In this document: in pieces, positions 6,013 to 13,686 of the stretch
How positions within the stretch are numbered: position 1 is the first letter of the stretch
How the letters are laid out: the number at the start of each line of letters is the position of its first letter
NCBI GenBank assembly: GCA_036661515.1
Contig: JAVWYO010000040.1
Span: 1 to 18,975 of the forward strand
DNA from: HGM05232 sp036661515
GTDB taxonomy: Bacteria; Bacteroidota; Bacteroidia; Bacteroidales; Muribaculaceae
DNA: 18,975 nucleotides
Direction of reading: 5' to 3'
Notes under the pieces: model-generated
The model's input: the letters and a program-made list of their open reading frames with translations, nothing else
The model's database searches: none
Told to the model about the DNA's origin: nothing
Position numbers and translations under genes: made by a program

Positions 6013-9000
6013 CTAATATTCATTCCATGCTTTAATCTCGATTTTGTCCATTGGGATTTCGGTAAATGCTTCTATAAATGTTGCTGCAAGTCGAGCATTT
6101 GTAATCAGTGGAATATTTAAGTCGATTGCTGCGCGACGTATCTTATAACCATTTGTTAGTTCCGCTGATGAAAGATTCTTAGGAATGTTGACGACTAAGT
6201 CAATCTGCTTTTTATGGAGCATATCGAGTGCTTGTGGTTGCTTGTCGCTTTCACTTGGCCAGTACACTTTTACTGCTGGAATACCATTATCGGTTAGATA
6301 TTGGTGAGTTCCGCCAGTTGCAAAAAGGTTATAACCTTTGTCATAAAGTTTTTGTGCAGAGTCGAGCATGTCGGCTTTCATCTTAGCTGTACCAGTACTT
6401 AAAAGAATCGTTTTCTTTGGAACTCTATATCCTACCGAAAGCATTGATTTTAGGATAGCTTCGCTTGTGTCCATTCCAATACAACCTACTTCGCCAGTTG
6501 ATGCCATGTCAACACCGAGAACTGGGTCAGCTCCTTGAAGTCGTGAGAATGAGAATTGAGATGCTTTAATACCTACGTAGTCGAGGTCAAAAACGCTCTT
6601 GTTTGGCTTCTCGACTGGAATGCCGAGCATTACTTTTGTGGCAAGATCAATGAAATTAATCTTTGTGACTTTAGAAACGAATGGGAAACTTCTTGATGCA
6701 CGAAGATTACACTCAATTACTTTAATATCATTGTTTTTTGCAAGATATTGAATATTAAATGGTCCTGAAATATTTAGTGCTTTAGCAATTTGACCACTGA
6801 TTTTCTTGATGCGTCGCATCGTTTCTACATATAGCTTTTGTGGAGGAAATTGAATTGTTGCATCACCAGAGTGAACGCCAGCAAATTCTATGTGTTCAGA
6901 TATTGCATATAGCTTTACCTCGCCATTTTGAGCAACGGCATCCATTTCAATCTCTTTAGCATTTTGAATAAATTCGCTTACTACGACAGGATATTTCTTT
7001 GATACGTTAGTAGCAAGTTGCAGGAAGCGTTCAAGCTCTTCATCGTTGGAACAGACATTCATTGCTGCTCCCGATAGAACATAAGATGGACGAACAAGGA
7101 CAGGATATCCTACTTCGGATACAAATTGAAAAATATCATCAAGTGACACAAGTTCTCTCCAACGTGGTTGGTCGATACCTAAATCGTCGAGCATTGATGA
7201 GAATTTATGGCGATCTTCAGCGTTATCGATGTCTTTAGCTTGTGTTCCAAGAATATGAACATCTTGCGCATCTAAGCGTGTGGCAAGATTATTAGGAATT
7301 TGTCCGCCAGTAGATAATATTGTGCCGTGAGGTTGCTCAAGGTCAATAATATCCATTACTCGTTCAAATGTCAACTCATCAAAATATAGTCTATCACACA
7401 TATCGTAGTCGGTAGAAACGGTTTCGGGGTTGTAATTTATCATTACAGAGCGCCAGCCCTCTTTTTTTACCGTCAACAGTGCATTTACGCTACACCAGTC
7501 GAACTCTACGGAGCTACCAATACGATAAGCCCCAGAGCCAAGTACAACAATAGAACGGTGATCATGAAGATATGTAATATCGTTTTCGGTTCCGTTATAT
7601 GTAAGATACAGATAATTTGTCTGTGCTGGATATTCGGCAGCGAGAGTGTCAATTTGCTTAACAACAGGAACTATACCGAGACTCTTGCGTAGGGCTCTAA
7701 CTTCGAGATTAACACCTTCGGCATCAATCATTTCCTCTTTAAGAACGGCACGCCCTATTTGGAAATCAGAAAATCCTTGTGATTTTGCTTGACGAATCAA
7801 ATCCTTAGGTAGAATGTTTATTGTATCAAATTTCTCAAGTTCCTTGGCGGTTTCCATAAGGTTGTTTAGCTTATGAAGGAACCATTTATCTATTTTAGTT
7901 AAATCGTGAATTTGATCTACCGTATAACCTTGTCGGAATGCTCGTTCAATAACGAAAATACGCTTGTCGGTAGGAGCTTTAAGAGCCTTATCAATATCTG
8001 GAATGGCGATAGCCTTGTTCTCAACAAATCCGTGCATTCCTTGCCCTATCATGCGTAATCCTTTTTGGATTGCTTCTTCAAACGTACGGCCTATTGCCAT
8101 CACTTCGCCAACTGACTTCATAGAAGAACCAATCTCACGATTTACGCCATGAAATTTACCTAAGTCCCAACGAGGAATTTTGCATACTATATAGTCAAGT
8201 GCAGGTTCAAAAAATGCTGAAGTCTCTTTTGTTACCGAGTTTTTAAGATCGAATAATCCGTATCCAAGACCAAGTTTAGCAGCAACAAATGCAAGTGGAT
8301 ACCCAGTAGCCTTTGATGCGAGAGCCGAGCTTCGACTAAGACGAGCATTAACTTCGATAACACGATAATCGGTCGATTTAGGATCGTAAGCATATTGTAC
8401 ATTACATTCGCCAACAATTCCTATGTGGCGAATAATCTTTATAGCGAGCTTACGCAGTAAGTGATAATCCTCATTAGATAAAGTCTGCGATGGTGCTACA
8501 ACTATGCTTTCGCCTGTGTGGATACCAAGTGGGTCAAAGTTTTCCATATTGCACACAGTGATGCAGTTGTCAAATCGGTCACGAACTACCTCATATTCTA
8601 TTTCTTTCCACCCTTTTAACGATTTCTCAACAAGGACTTGTGGTGAAAATGATAGAGCTTTCTCAACAAGTGCTTTTAATTCGTCATCATTGTCACAGAA
8701 TCCGCTACCGAGACCACCGAGAGCATAAGCGGCACGCACTATAACAGGATATCCCAAATTCTTTGCAGCCCGTTTAGCATCTTCAACTGAGTTTACAGCT
8801 TCACTCTTAATTGTTTTTATATCAATCTCATCAAGTTTATTCACGAAAAGTTCACGGTCTTCTGTGTCCATAATAGATTGCACAGGAGTACCAAGCACTT
8901 CGAGATTATACTTTTCAAGTATTCCACTTTTAAAAAGTTCAACGCCACAATTTAGCGCCGTCTGCCCACCAAAAGCGAGCAAAATGCCTTGTGGCTTCTC

Positions 9001-9237
9001 TTTAGCAATAACTTTTTCAACAAAATAAGGAGTTACTGGTAAAAAGTAAATTTTATCAGCAAAACCTTCCGACGTTTGTACAGTAGCTATATTAGGATTT
9101 ATAAGAACTGTTTCAATATTTTCTTCTTTAAGTGCCTTTAGAGCTTGCGAACCAGAATAATCAAATTCTCCAGCTTCACCAATTTTTAATGCTCCAGAGC
9201 CGAGCAATAATACTTTTTTTATATCTTTTCTATTCAT
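6013..9237 (-). CDS. carB: Carbamoyl-phosphate synthase large subunit
   Basis: CarB makes carbamoyl phosphate from bicarbonate, ammonia (channelled from CarA) and two ATP. The protein has the expected duplicated architecture: first ATP-grasp half (about 1-400, opening [23 protein letters not shown]), an oligomerisation region (about 400-550), second ATP-grasp half (opening [20 protein letters not shown]) and a C-terminal MGS-like allosteric domain (about 940-1074, with [20 protein letters not shown] and VNIPKNL). I start at ATG 9237 (1074 aa), 29 nt after the carA stop, because homologues begin a few residues before KKVLLLGSG. An in-frame GTG at 9261 would add eight residues. The N-terminal motif [18 protein letters not shown] looks closer to the eukaryotic CAD/CPS1 version than to the E. 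coli GAGPIVIGQACEFDYSG. It is second in the carAB operon. Confidence 0.97.
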   Translation of the reverse strand: [1074 protein letters not shown]

Positions 9238-9266
9238 AGCAGGTTGTTTAATTTTTGGCACTTCTA

Positions 9267-10337
9267 TTATAGCAACTTAATAAATTCATCAAAAAGGAAT
9301 TCTGTATCTTTAGGTCCGCTACTTGCTTCGGGGTGAAATTGAGCGGAGAAAAATGGCTTGCTTTTGTGTCTAATACCTTCGTTAGTGCCATCATTCATAT
9401 TTATAAATAGAGGTTCCCAGTCATCGGGAAGAGAAGCATTATCAACGGCATATCCATGATTTTGAGAAGTAACAAAGCATCGATTAGTTCCAACTTCTCT
9501 TACAGGTTGGTTATGACTACGATGTCCATATTTTAGCTTATATGTAGATGCACCAGCAGCTTTTGAAAGCAGTTGATTTCCCATACAAATACCACATATA
9601 GGTTTATCCTCTTTTATAGCTTTGCGAAGTATTTCGACAGTTTTGTCAGCAAAATCGGGATTACCAGGACCGTTAGAAATAAAAAGTCCATCATATTGCA
9701 TATTCGTGTAGTCGTAGTCCCAAGGAACTCTCACTACTTTCACACCACGCTTAGTGAGGCATCTAATGATGTTATGCTTTACTCCACAATCTACAAGGAC
9801 AACTGTTTTATTCCCGTCTCCATGTTCTTCAACTTTAGAACAACTAACTTTAGCAACAAGATTTTCTTTGTTAGGATCATAAAAATCGATGTCTTCACCC
9901 TCTTCAATGGTGATTTTCCCCAGCATAGAACCACTTTCGCGCAACTTCTTAGTAAGCGCGCGAGTATCGATACCAGATACTCCAACGATATGTTCAGCAT
10001 TAAGCCAATCACTTAGGCTTTGTTCAGCTTGCCAGTGGCTATGTTCCCAAGAATAATCTTGACATAAAATAGCCTCGCAGTGAATTTTTTCACTTTCAAG
10101 ATGTTTGCTCACATGATTTTGTTGCTGACATGGTGGAACACCATAATTTCCAAGAATAGGAAAAGTTGTGACTAAAATTTGTCCCGAATAAGATGGGTCG
10201 GTTAGACTTTCAGGATAGCCCGTCATTGCAGTGTTAAACACCACTTCACCCGCGCAGGGTTTTTCATAACCGAAAGTATAACCTTGATAGGTTGTACCGT
10301 CCTCCAGCGTAAGAATAGCCTTTTTTGTCTCTCGCAT
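9267..10337 (-). CDS. carA: Carbamoyl-phosphate synthase small (glutaminase) subunit
   Basis: CarA hydrolyses glutamine and passes ammonia to CarB. The N-terminal half (about 1-150) is the CPSase small-chain domain, with FNTAMTGYPESLTDPSY (34-50), GNYG (63-66) and SGIDTR (121-126). The C-terminal class I glutamine amidotransferase domain has oxyanion-loop SNGPGNP (221-227), nucleophile C251 in GICMGNQ (249-255), and catalytic H335/E337 in QFHPE. At 356 aa it is slightly shorter than E. coli CarA (382 aa), as is usual in this phylum. ATG 10337 is the obvious start. It leads the carAB operon, with a -7 box about 65 bp upstream. There is no arginine-repressor-like palindrome that I can recognise, so control by arginine or pyrimidines cannot be inferred from sequence. 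Confidence 0.97.
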   Translation of the reverse strand: MRETKKAILTLEDGTTYQGYTFGYEKPCAGEVVFNTAMTGYPESLTDPSYSGQILVTTFPILGNYGVPPCQQQNHVSKHLESEKIHCEAILCQDYSWEHSHWQAEQSLSDWLNAEHIVGVSGIDTRALTKKLRESGSMLGKITIEEGEDIDFYDPNKENLVAKVSCSKVEEHGDGNKTVVLVDCGVKHNIIRCLTKRGVKVVRVPWDYDYTNMQYDGLFISNGPGNPDFADKTVEILRKAIKEDKPICGICMGNQLLSKAAGASTYKLKYGHRSHNQPVREVGTNRCFVTSQNHGYAVDNASLPDDWEPLFINMNDGTNEGIRHKSKPFFSAQFHPEASSGPKDTEFLFDEFIKLL

Positions 10338-10401
10338 ACGACAGAATGTTGTTTTTTTAGAAAGATTTGTGGTTTACAAGATTTCTATCGAGAAAACCAT
10401 G

Positions 10402-10433
10402 CAAAGTTAATCAAAATAGGGAACATTGCCAAC
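10402..10433 (-). promoter_or_regulatory. Putative carAB promoter
   Basis: Read on the - strand, TAACTTTG (10409 down to 10402) matches TAnnTTTG. GTTG (10433 down to 10430) lies 20 bp upstream as a partial -33 element. Transcription would start near 10396, about 58 nt before the carA ATG. Confidence 0.55.
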
Positions 10434-10506
10434 AGCAATAGAGAGTTTCTTAAATATTAATTATAAAAATATGATTTTATAGTGCGAATACACGTATTTA
10501 TATCTA

Positions 10507-10530
10507 CTTGTTATATAGATAGTTAACAAG
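10507..10530. repeat. Inverted repeat CTTGTTA...TAACAAG
   Basis: Perfect 7-bp arms (10507-10513 and 10524-10530) flank a 10-nt spacer. The right arm abuts and slightly overlaps the repeat array that follows. It could be an operator or part of a larger RNA fold; its role is not known. Confidence 0.4.
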
Positions 10531-10564
10531 GGTACGCACTGTACGCACAGTACGCACCCTTTTT
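10528..10564. repeat. Tandem 9-bp repeats GTACGCACN with nested dyad symmetry
   Basis: Three head-to-tail copies of GTACGCACN occupy 10532-10558, and a divergent copy, ATACGCACT, follows at 10597-10605. The array also has dyad symmetry: AAGGGT (10528-10533) pairs with ACCCTT (10556-10561), and ACTGT (10538-10542) pairs with ACAGT (10547-10551), each segment separated by ACGC. Five T residues (10560-10564) close it on the + strand, so it could act as a weak terminator. On the - strand the same bases encode Val-Arg-Thr repeats ending in a stop. Confidence 0.6.
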
Positions 10565-10691
10565 GCTATAATGTTGAAATTGTGAGTGTTACAAACATAC
10601 GCACTTCACTACAAATTTTATGTATAAAAAAGAGAATTGATGGTAAAATAATTATTTTGAATTAGTGAACGATAAATACCATAAAATGACG

Positions 10692-10699
10692 TAAATTTG
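10692..10699 (+). promoter_or_regulatory. Putative -7 box of marC promoter
   Basis: TAAATTTG matches the Bacteroidetes -7 consensus. The predicted transcript would start near 10706 and leave only about 13 nt before the marC ATG. No convincing -33 element is seen at the right spacing. Confidence 0.5.
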
Positions 10700-10718
10700 C
10701 AGTCTAAAATTTTGAGGT

Positions 10719-11321
10719 ATGTTAACAACGTTTTTTAATGGTATAAGCTTTCAAGAAATAATAAGTGCATTTATTGTACTATTTGCTGTTATTGATATTG
10801 TGGGATCAATTCCTATAATTATAAATTTGAAACAGAAAGGTAAGAAAGTTGATGCAAGAAAGGCAACATTATTGTCATTTGCATTGATGATAGGATTCTT
10901 TTATGGTGGTGATTTAATGCTGAAGCTATTTCATGTAGATATTCAGTCATTTGCCGTTGCGGGAGCACTGGTCATCTTTCTGATGTCACTTGAAATGATA
11001 TTAGATGTAGAGATTTTTAAAAATCAAGGTCCTATAAAGGAAGCAACATTAGTACCGCTCGTATTTCCACTCTTAGCTGGTGCAGGAGCATTTACTACAC
11101 TCCTATCACTACGTGCTGAATATGCCAATATAAACATTGTCATAGCACTTATTCTTAATATGGGTTTTGTGTATTTTGTAGTGCAAATGACAGATACAGT
11201 TGAACGTTTTTTGGGAAAAGGAGGAATATACATGGTGCGTAAGTTCTTTGGTATTATCCTTCTTGCAATATCGGTGAGACTGTTTATGTCGAATATTACG
11301 TCTCTAATAGAAACGTTTTAA
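10719..11321 (+). CDS. MarC family integral membrane protein
   Basis: This 200-aa hydrophobic protein has six probable membrane segments (about 14-36, 49-71, 76-97, 108-130, 138-157, 173-191), the number and length expected for the MarC family. Family-type motifs include AVIDIVGSIPI (23-33), AGALVIFLMSLEM (81-93) and PLVFPLLAGAGAFTTLL (113-129). MarC proteins were once linked to multiple antibiotic resistance, but that role was not upheld and their function is unknown; they are distantly related to LysE-like transporters. The gene stands alone, divergent from carA and tail-to-tail with the next gene with only 4 nt between stops. GAGG three bases before the ATG may help initiation. Confidence 0.9.
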   Translation: MLTTFFNGISFQEIISAFIVLFAVIDIVGSIPIIINLKQKGKKVDARKATLLSFALMIGFFYGGDLMLKLFHVDIQSFAVAGALVIFLMSLEMILDVEIFKNQGPIKEATLVPLVFPLLAGAGAFTTLLSLRAEYANINIVIALILNMGFVYFVVQMTDTVERFLGKGGIYMVRKFFGIILLAISVRLFMSNITSLIETF

Positions 11322-11325
11322 CGCT

Positions 11326-12372
11326 TTATTTAAGACTCATTTCCATTAATACAGGATTGTGGTCGCTCCACACTTTTGATGCAGAATAATAGCGTTTCCC
11401 AATAATCTTTGATGATGTAAATACATAGTCGATTCTCATTAATTTTAGGAGATTGCGATATGTGTATCCATATCCGCTACCGCATTCAATAAAGCCATCA
11501 CTTAGTAGTTGAGCTATTGTGTGATATTCATAGGTAGATGGCATGGCGTTGAAATCGCCACATAAAATTACAGGATAAGGCGATTTTTGTACAAGTTTTG
11601 CAATAAAAGAGGCTTGAGACGTTCTCTTTTTTGCATTGCTTAATAGTGAAGATTCTATTATATCAATTGCTCCTGAAGCATCTATATTTTGCTTACGAGC
11701 TATTGCAATATCTTGATTAAAATTTGTTGATTGAAGATGTAAATTAAAAATTCTTATTGTGGTATTATCATGCTTTATATCGCAATACATTGCGCAATTA
11801 TGAGAATCCTTAAAAGAAATATACTTTGAGTTGATGATTGGATATTTACTATAAATAGCAACGCGAGTACCTTTATTATTTCGAGGTATTATTGAATGAG
11901 TGTAATATTCATTAAAAGTGAGATTAAGACTGTCGAGATTAAAATTTCCTATACTTGAATATTCCTGCATGCACAATATGCCAACATTAGAATCTTGCAT
12001 AAAATTTGCAATTTTCTTTGCAGAATAGCCACTGTAATCATTATTGAAACTGTGTACGTTATATGTGGCCACCTTTAAATCGTAGGCCGATTTATTAGTA
12101 GAGTTGAATTGAAACATAGCTGATAGGAATGCCCAATTGGATAATATTGCAATAATAGGAACGATTGCCCAAAAGCGCCACCTAAAAGACCAATAAATAG
12201 CTATTAATAAATTAAATAATAAGACTGCTGGCATGCCAATAGCTATATATACAAGAAAATATGAGTGGTTAGGATTAGGATATAATCCTCCTATAATCGT
12301 TATAATTGCTATAATTATAGTGATTATAACAAGAATTGAATAACCTACTTTTTTTGCAGCTTCTTTCCCCAT
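11326..12372 (-). CDS. Membrane-anchored endonuclease/exonuclease/phosphatase family protein
   Basis: The protein has three hydrophobic segments at its N-terminus (about 11-31, 38-60, 66-86) followed by a Mg-dependent EEP-fold catalytic domain (about 98-348). Catalytic landmarks are YNVHSF with N105, MQEY with metal ligand E137, NLHLQS (210-215), CGDFNA (271-276) with D273/N275, RIDYVF with D315 and SDHNP (336-340) with D337/H338. The fold covers DNases, sphingomyelinases and phosphoinositide phosphatases; the substrate cannot be told. Membrane anchoring suggests action at the envelope. I start at ATG 12372 (348 aa), four bases after the preceding glycosyltransferase stop. An in-frame GTG at 12408 would add 12 residues and overlap that gene. 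Convergent with marC; no clear terminator lies in the 4-nt gap. Confidence 0.88.
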   Translation of the reverse strand: MGKEAAKKVGYSILVIITIIIAIITIIGGLYPNPNHSYFLVYIAIGMPAVLLFNLLIAIYWSFRWRFWAIVPIIAILSNWAFLSAMFQFNSTNKSAYDLKVATYNVHSFNNDYSGYSAKKIANFMQDSNVGILCMQEYSSIGNFNLDSLNLTFNEYYTHSIIPRNNKGTRVAIYSKYPIINSKYISFKDSHNCAMYCDIKHDNTTIRIFNLHLQSTNFNQDIAIARKQNIDASGAIDIIESSLLSNAKKRTSQASFIAKLVQKSPYPVILCGDFNAMPSTYEYHTIAQLLSDGFIECGSGYGYTYRNLLKLMRIDYVFTSSKIIGKRYYSASKVWSDHNPVLMEMSLK

Positions 12373-12376
12373 AATA

Positions 12377-13555
12377 TTATGCTCTTTTTGCCTTTTCCCA
12401 TGCTCCACTACCCTTTTTACGACGAAGATAGAAGAATCCGCTTATTACGTTCGTGTTCATGAAAATGAAGTAATATGGAATGTAGAGGATTTTATTTTTT
12501 ATTGATTTCTTTGAAAGATAATAGCCCCAATATCCCATTGCATAGAATATGGCTTGCAATATCAGTATGACAATATATGTAGTGTTTTGTGGTGATATTG
12601 TTACTATTGCAATATTTAATGGAATTAATAGAAATAATAAAACAGGTGTTATCGACCATCGCAAGACTCGATGTGAAATGTATTGGAAACTCATTATTCC
12701 ATATTTAAAGATATTGAGTAAGGCTCTTAACCTATAAATAGACTGTATACCTCCTGCAGCTATTCTCACCTTTCGTTTTTTCTCCTCATTCATATCAGCC
12801 GACCCATTTTCAATGGCGTAGGCTTTGGCACAATATGCAATCTTGTACCCACGTTGAGCAATACGCATTGATAGAATAAAATCATCGAGAAGTGTATCAT
12901 TTTCCATTGTTTCAAATAGCTCTCGGCGTATAGCAAATAATTCGCCAGCAGCACCAATAGCAGTACACAGTTGCGAATCAAGCGATTTAAGAGCAGATTC
13001 ATATTTCCAATATATTCCTTCACCACCAGCCGCAGCATTATCTTTTTGTTGAATTGCAATACGCTTTTCACCAGCAACGCACCCCACGTTAGGATTACTA
13101 AAGCATGATACTATTTCATTTATAGCGTCCTTGTTAATCATAGTATTAGCATCGGTAAAAATGACTATTGGAGTATGGATGAATGGCATGCCACGATTAA
13201 TGGCAGCCGTCTTACCTTGTCGTTGTGGTTGATGAAGAATTGTTACTTGTTGATAGGCTGATAATTTCTCATTTGTGGCATCATTACTGCCATCAGTAAT
13301 CCAAACGATATTAAAATGTTTGCTTGGATAATTTAAAGCAAGAGTATTTTGCATTTTTTCATCAACGACATCTTCTTCGTTATATGCGGCAATAAGGAGT
13401 GTAACATCTGGTGTAACATTATCTTCAACTATCACTTTATCTTTATGAGCTAATGACTTGATTTTTACTAATATCCACAGCAATATACCATAGCCAATAT
13501 ATGTGTAGAAGACTACTGCGATACTTACCCAAAATAGAATTTTTAATATGAACAT
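12377..13555 (-). CDS. Family 2 glycosyltransferase, membrane-associated
   Basis: This 392-aa GT2 enzyme has an N-terminal membrane segment (about 5-31), a GT-A catalytic domain (about 50-250) and three or so C-terminal membrane segments (about 300-322, 327-347, 357-376). Motifs are AAYNEED (56-62), TDGS (87-90), the metal-binding FTDANT (133-138) in place of DxD, and LLDDF (222-226), which supplies the probable general-base acidic pair. The processive Q-x-x-R-W motif is not evident; RKVRIAAGG (261-269) stands in that region. It resembles BcsA/NodC-like inner-membrane transferases that use nucleotide sugars to extend lipid-linked or extracellular glycans. The sugar is unknown. It is the first gene of a two-gene operon with the EEP-family protein and is divergent from another GT2 gene. 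Confidence 0.9.
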   Translation of the reverse strand: MFILKILFWVSIAVVFYTYIGYGILLWILVKIKSLAHKDKVIVEDNVTPDVTLLIAAYNEEDVVDEKMQNTLALNYPSKHFNIVWITDGSNDATNEKLSAYQQVTILHQPQRQGKTAAINRGMPFIHTPIVIFTDANTMINKDAINEIVSCFSNPNVGCVAGEKRIAIQQKDNAAAGGEGIYWKYESALKSLDSQLCTAIGAAGELFAIRRELFETMENDTLLDDFILSMRIAQRGYKIAYCAKAYAIENGSADMNEEKKRKVRIAAGGIQSIYRLRALLNIFKYGIMSFQYISHRVLRWSITPVLLFLLIPLNIAIVTISPQNTTYIVILILQAIFYAMGYWGYYLSKKSIKNKILYIPYYFIFMNTNVISGFFYLRRKKGSGAWEKAKRA

Positions 13556-13579
13556 AATGGTATCATTTATTTAAACATA

Positions 13580-13587
13580 CAAACTTA
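13580..13587 (-). promoter_or_regulatory. Putative -7 box for the leftward glycosyltransferase operon
   Basis: Read on the - strand this is TAAGTTTG, an exact TAnnTTTG match, about 25 bp upstream of the start codon at 13555. The -33 region is not convincing. A near match for the rightward genes, TATCTTTA, lies at 13655-13662 on the + strand, 24 bp before the start at 13687. Confidence 0.45.
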
Positions 13588-13654
13588 ATAAAAATAATCT
13601 TCAATTACCTTAATTTATTAGGATCAATAATAGACTACGTAATAAAATTAATTG

Positions 13655-13662
13655 TATCTTTA
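13655..13662 (+). promoter_or_regulatory. Possible -7 box for the rightward glycan operon
   Basis: TATCTTTA differs from TAnnTTTG only in the last base and lies 24 bp before the first gene of the operon. The -33 region is not recognisable. It is the best candidate in the 131-bp divergent gap. Confidence 0.3.
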
Positions 13663-13686
13663 TAACAAATAAAAATAGAATACCAC

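Larger units (their letters stand above)
10338..10718. other. Divergent carA/marC intergenic region
   Basis: This 381-bp AT-rich stretch separates divergent carA and marC. It holds a carA promoter candidate, a 9-bp repeat array with nested inverted repeats, and a marC promoter candidate, listed separately. Between them (about 10440-10506 and 10606-10690) I see only AT-rich sequence with no convincing gene. No leader ORF or attenuator like that of pyrB is visible before carA. Confidence 0.7.

Noticed and set aside
9238..9261. Eight-residue N-terminal extension of CarB from a GTG at 9261
   Set aside because: The ATG at 9237 gives the N-terminus seen in homologues, and the extension MPKIKQPA has no visible homology. 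Not excluded: GTG 9261 lies only 5 nt after the carA stop.
9573..10016. 147-codon open frame on the + strand inside carA
   Set aside because: It lies entirely antisense to a clear carA with all catalytic motifs, and its Phe/Ser/Thr-rich translation resembles no family. It is a shadow frame.
10338..10400. Leader peptide or attenuator before carA (8-codon frame MVFSIEIL on the - strand)
   Set aside because: The frame starts at or before the predicted transcription start, is very short and has no associated hairpin or T-run.
10528..10605. CRISPR-like array
   Set aside because: The units are 9-bp direct repeats in tandem with no spacers, and no cas genes are present.
11296..11345. Terminator between convergent marC and the EEP-family gene
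   Set aside because: The palindrome AAACGTTT and a weak CGTCTC/GAAACG pairing are present, but there is no strong stem with a T-run in either direction.
12373..12408. GTG start at 12408 for the EEP-family gene
   Set aside because: It would overlap the upstream glycosyltransferase by 32 nt, while ATG 12372 lies 4 nt after that gene and directly before the first membrane segment.
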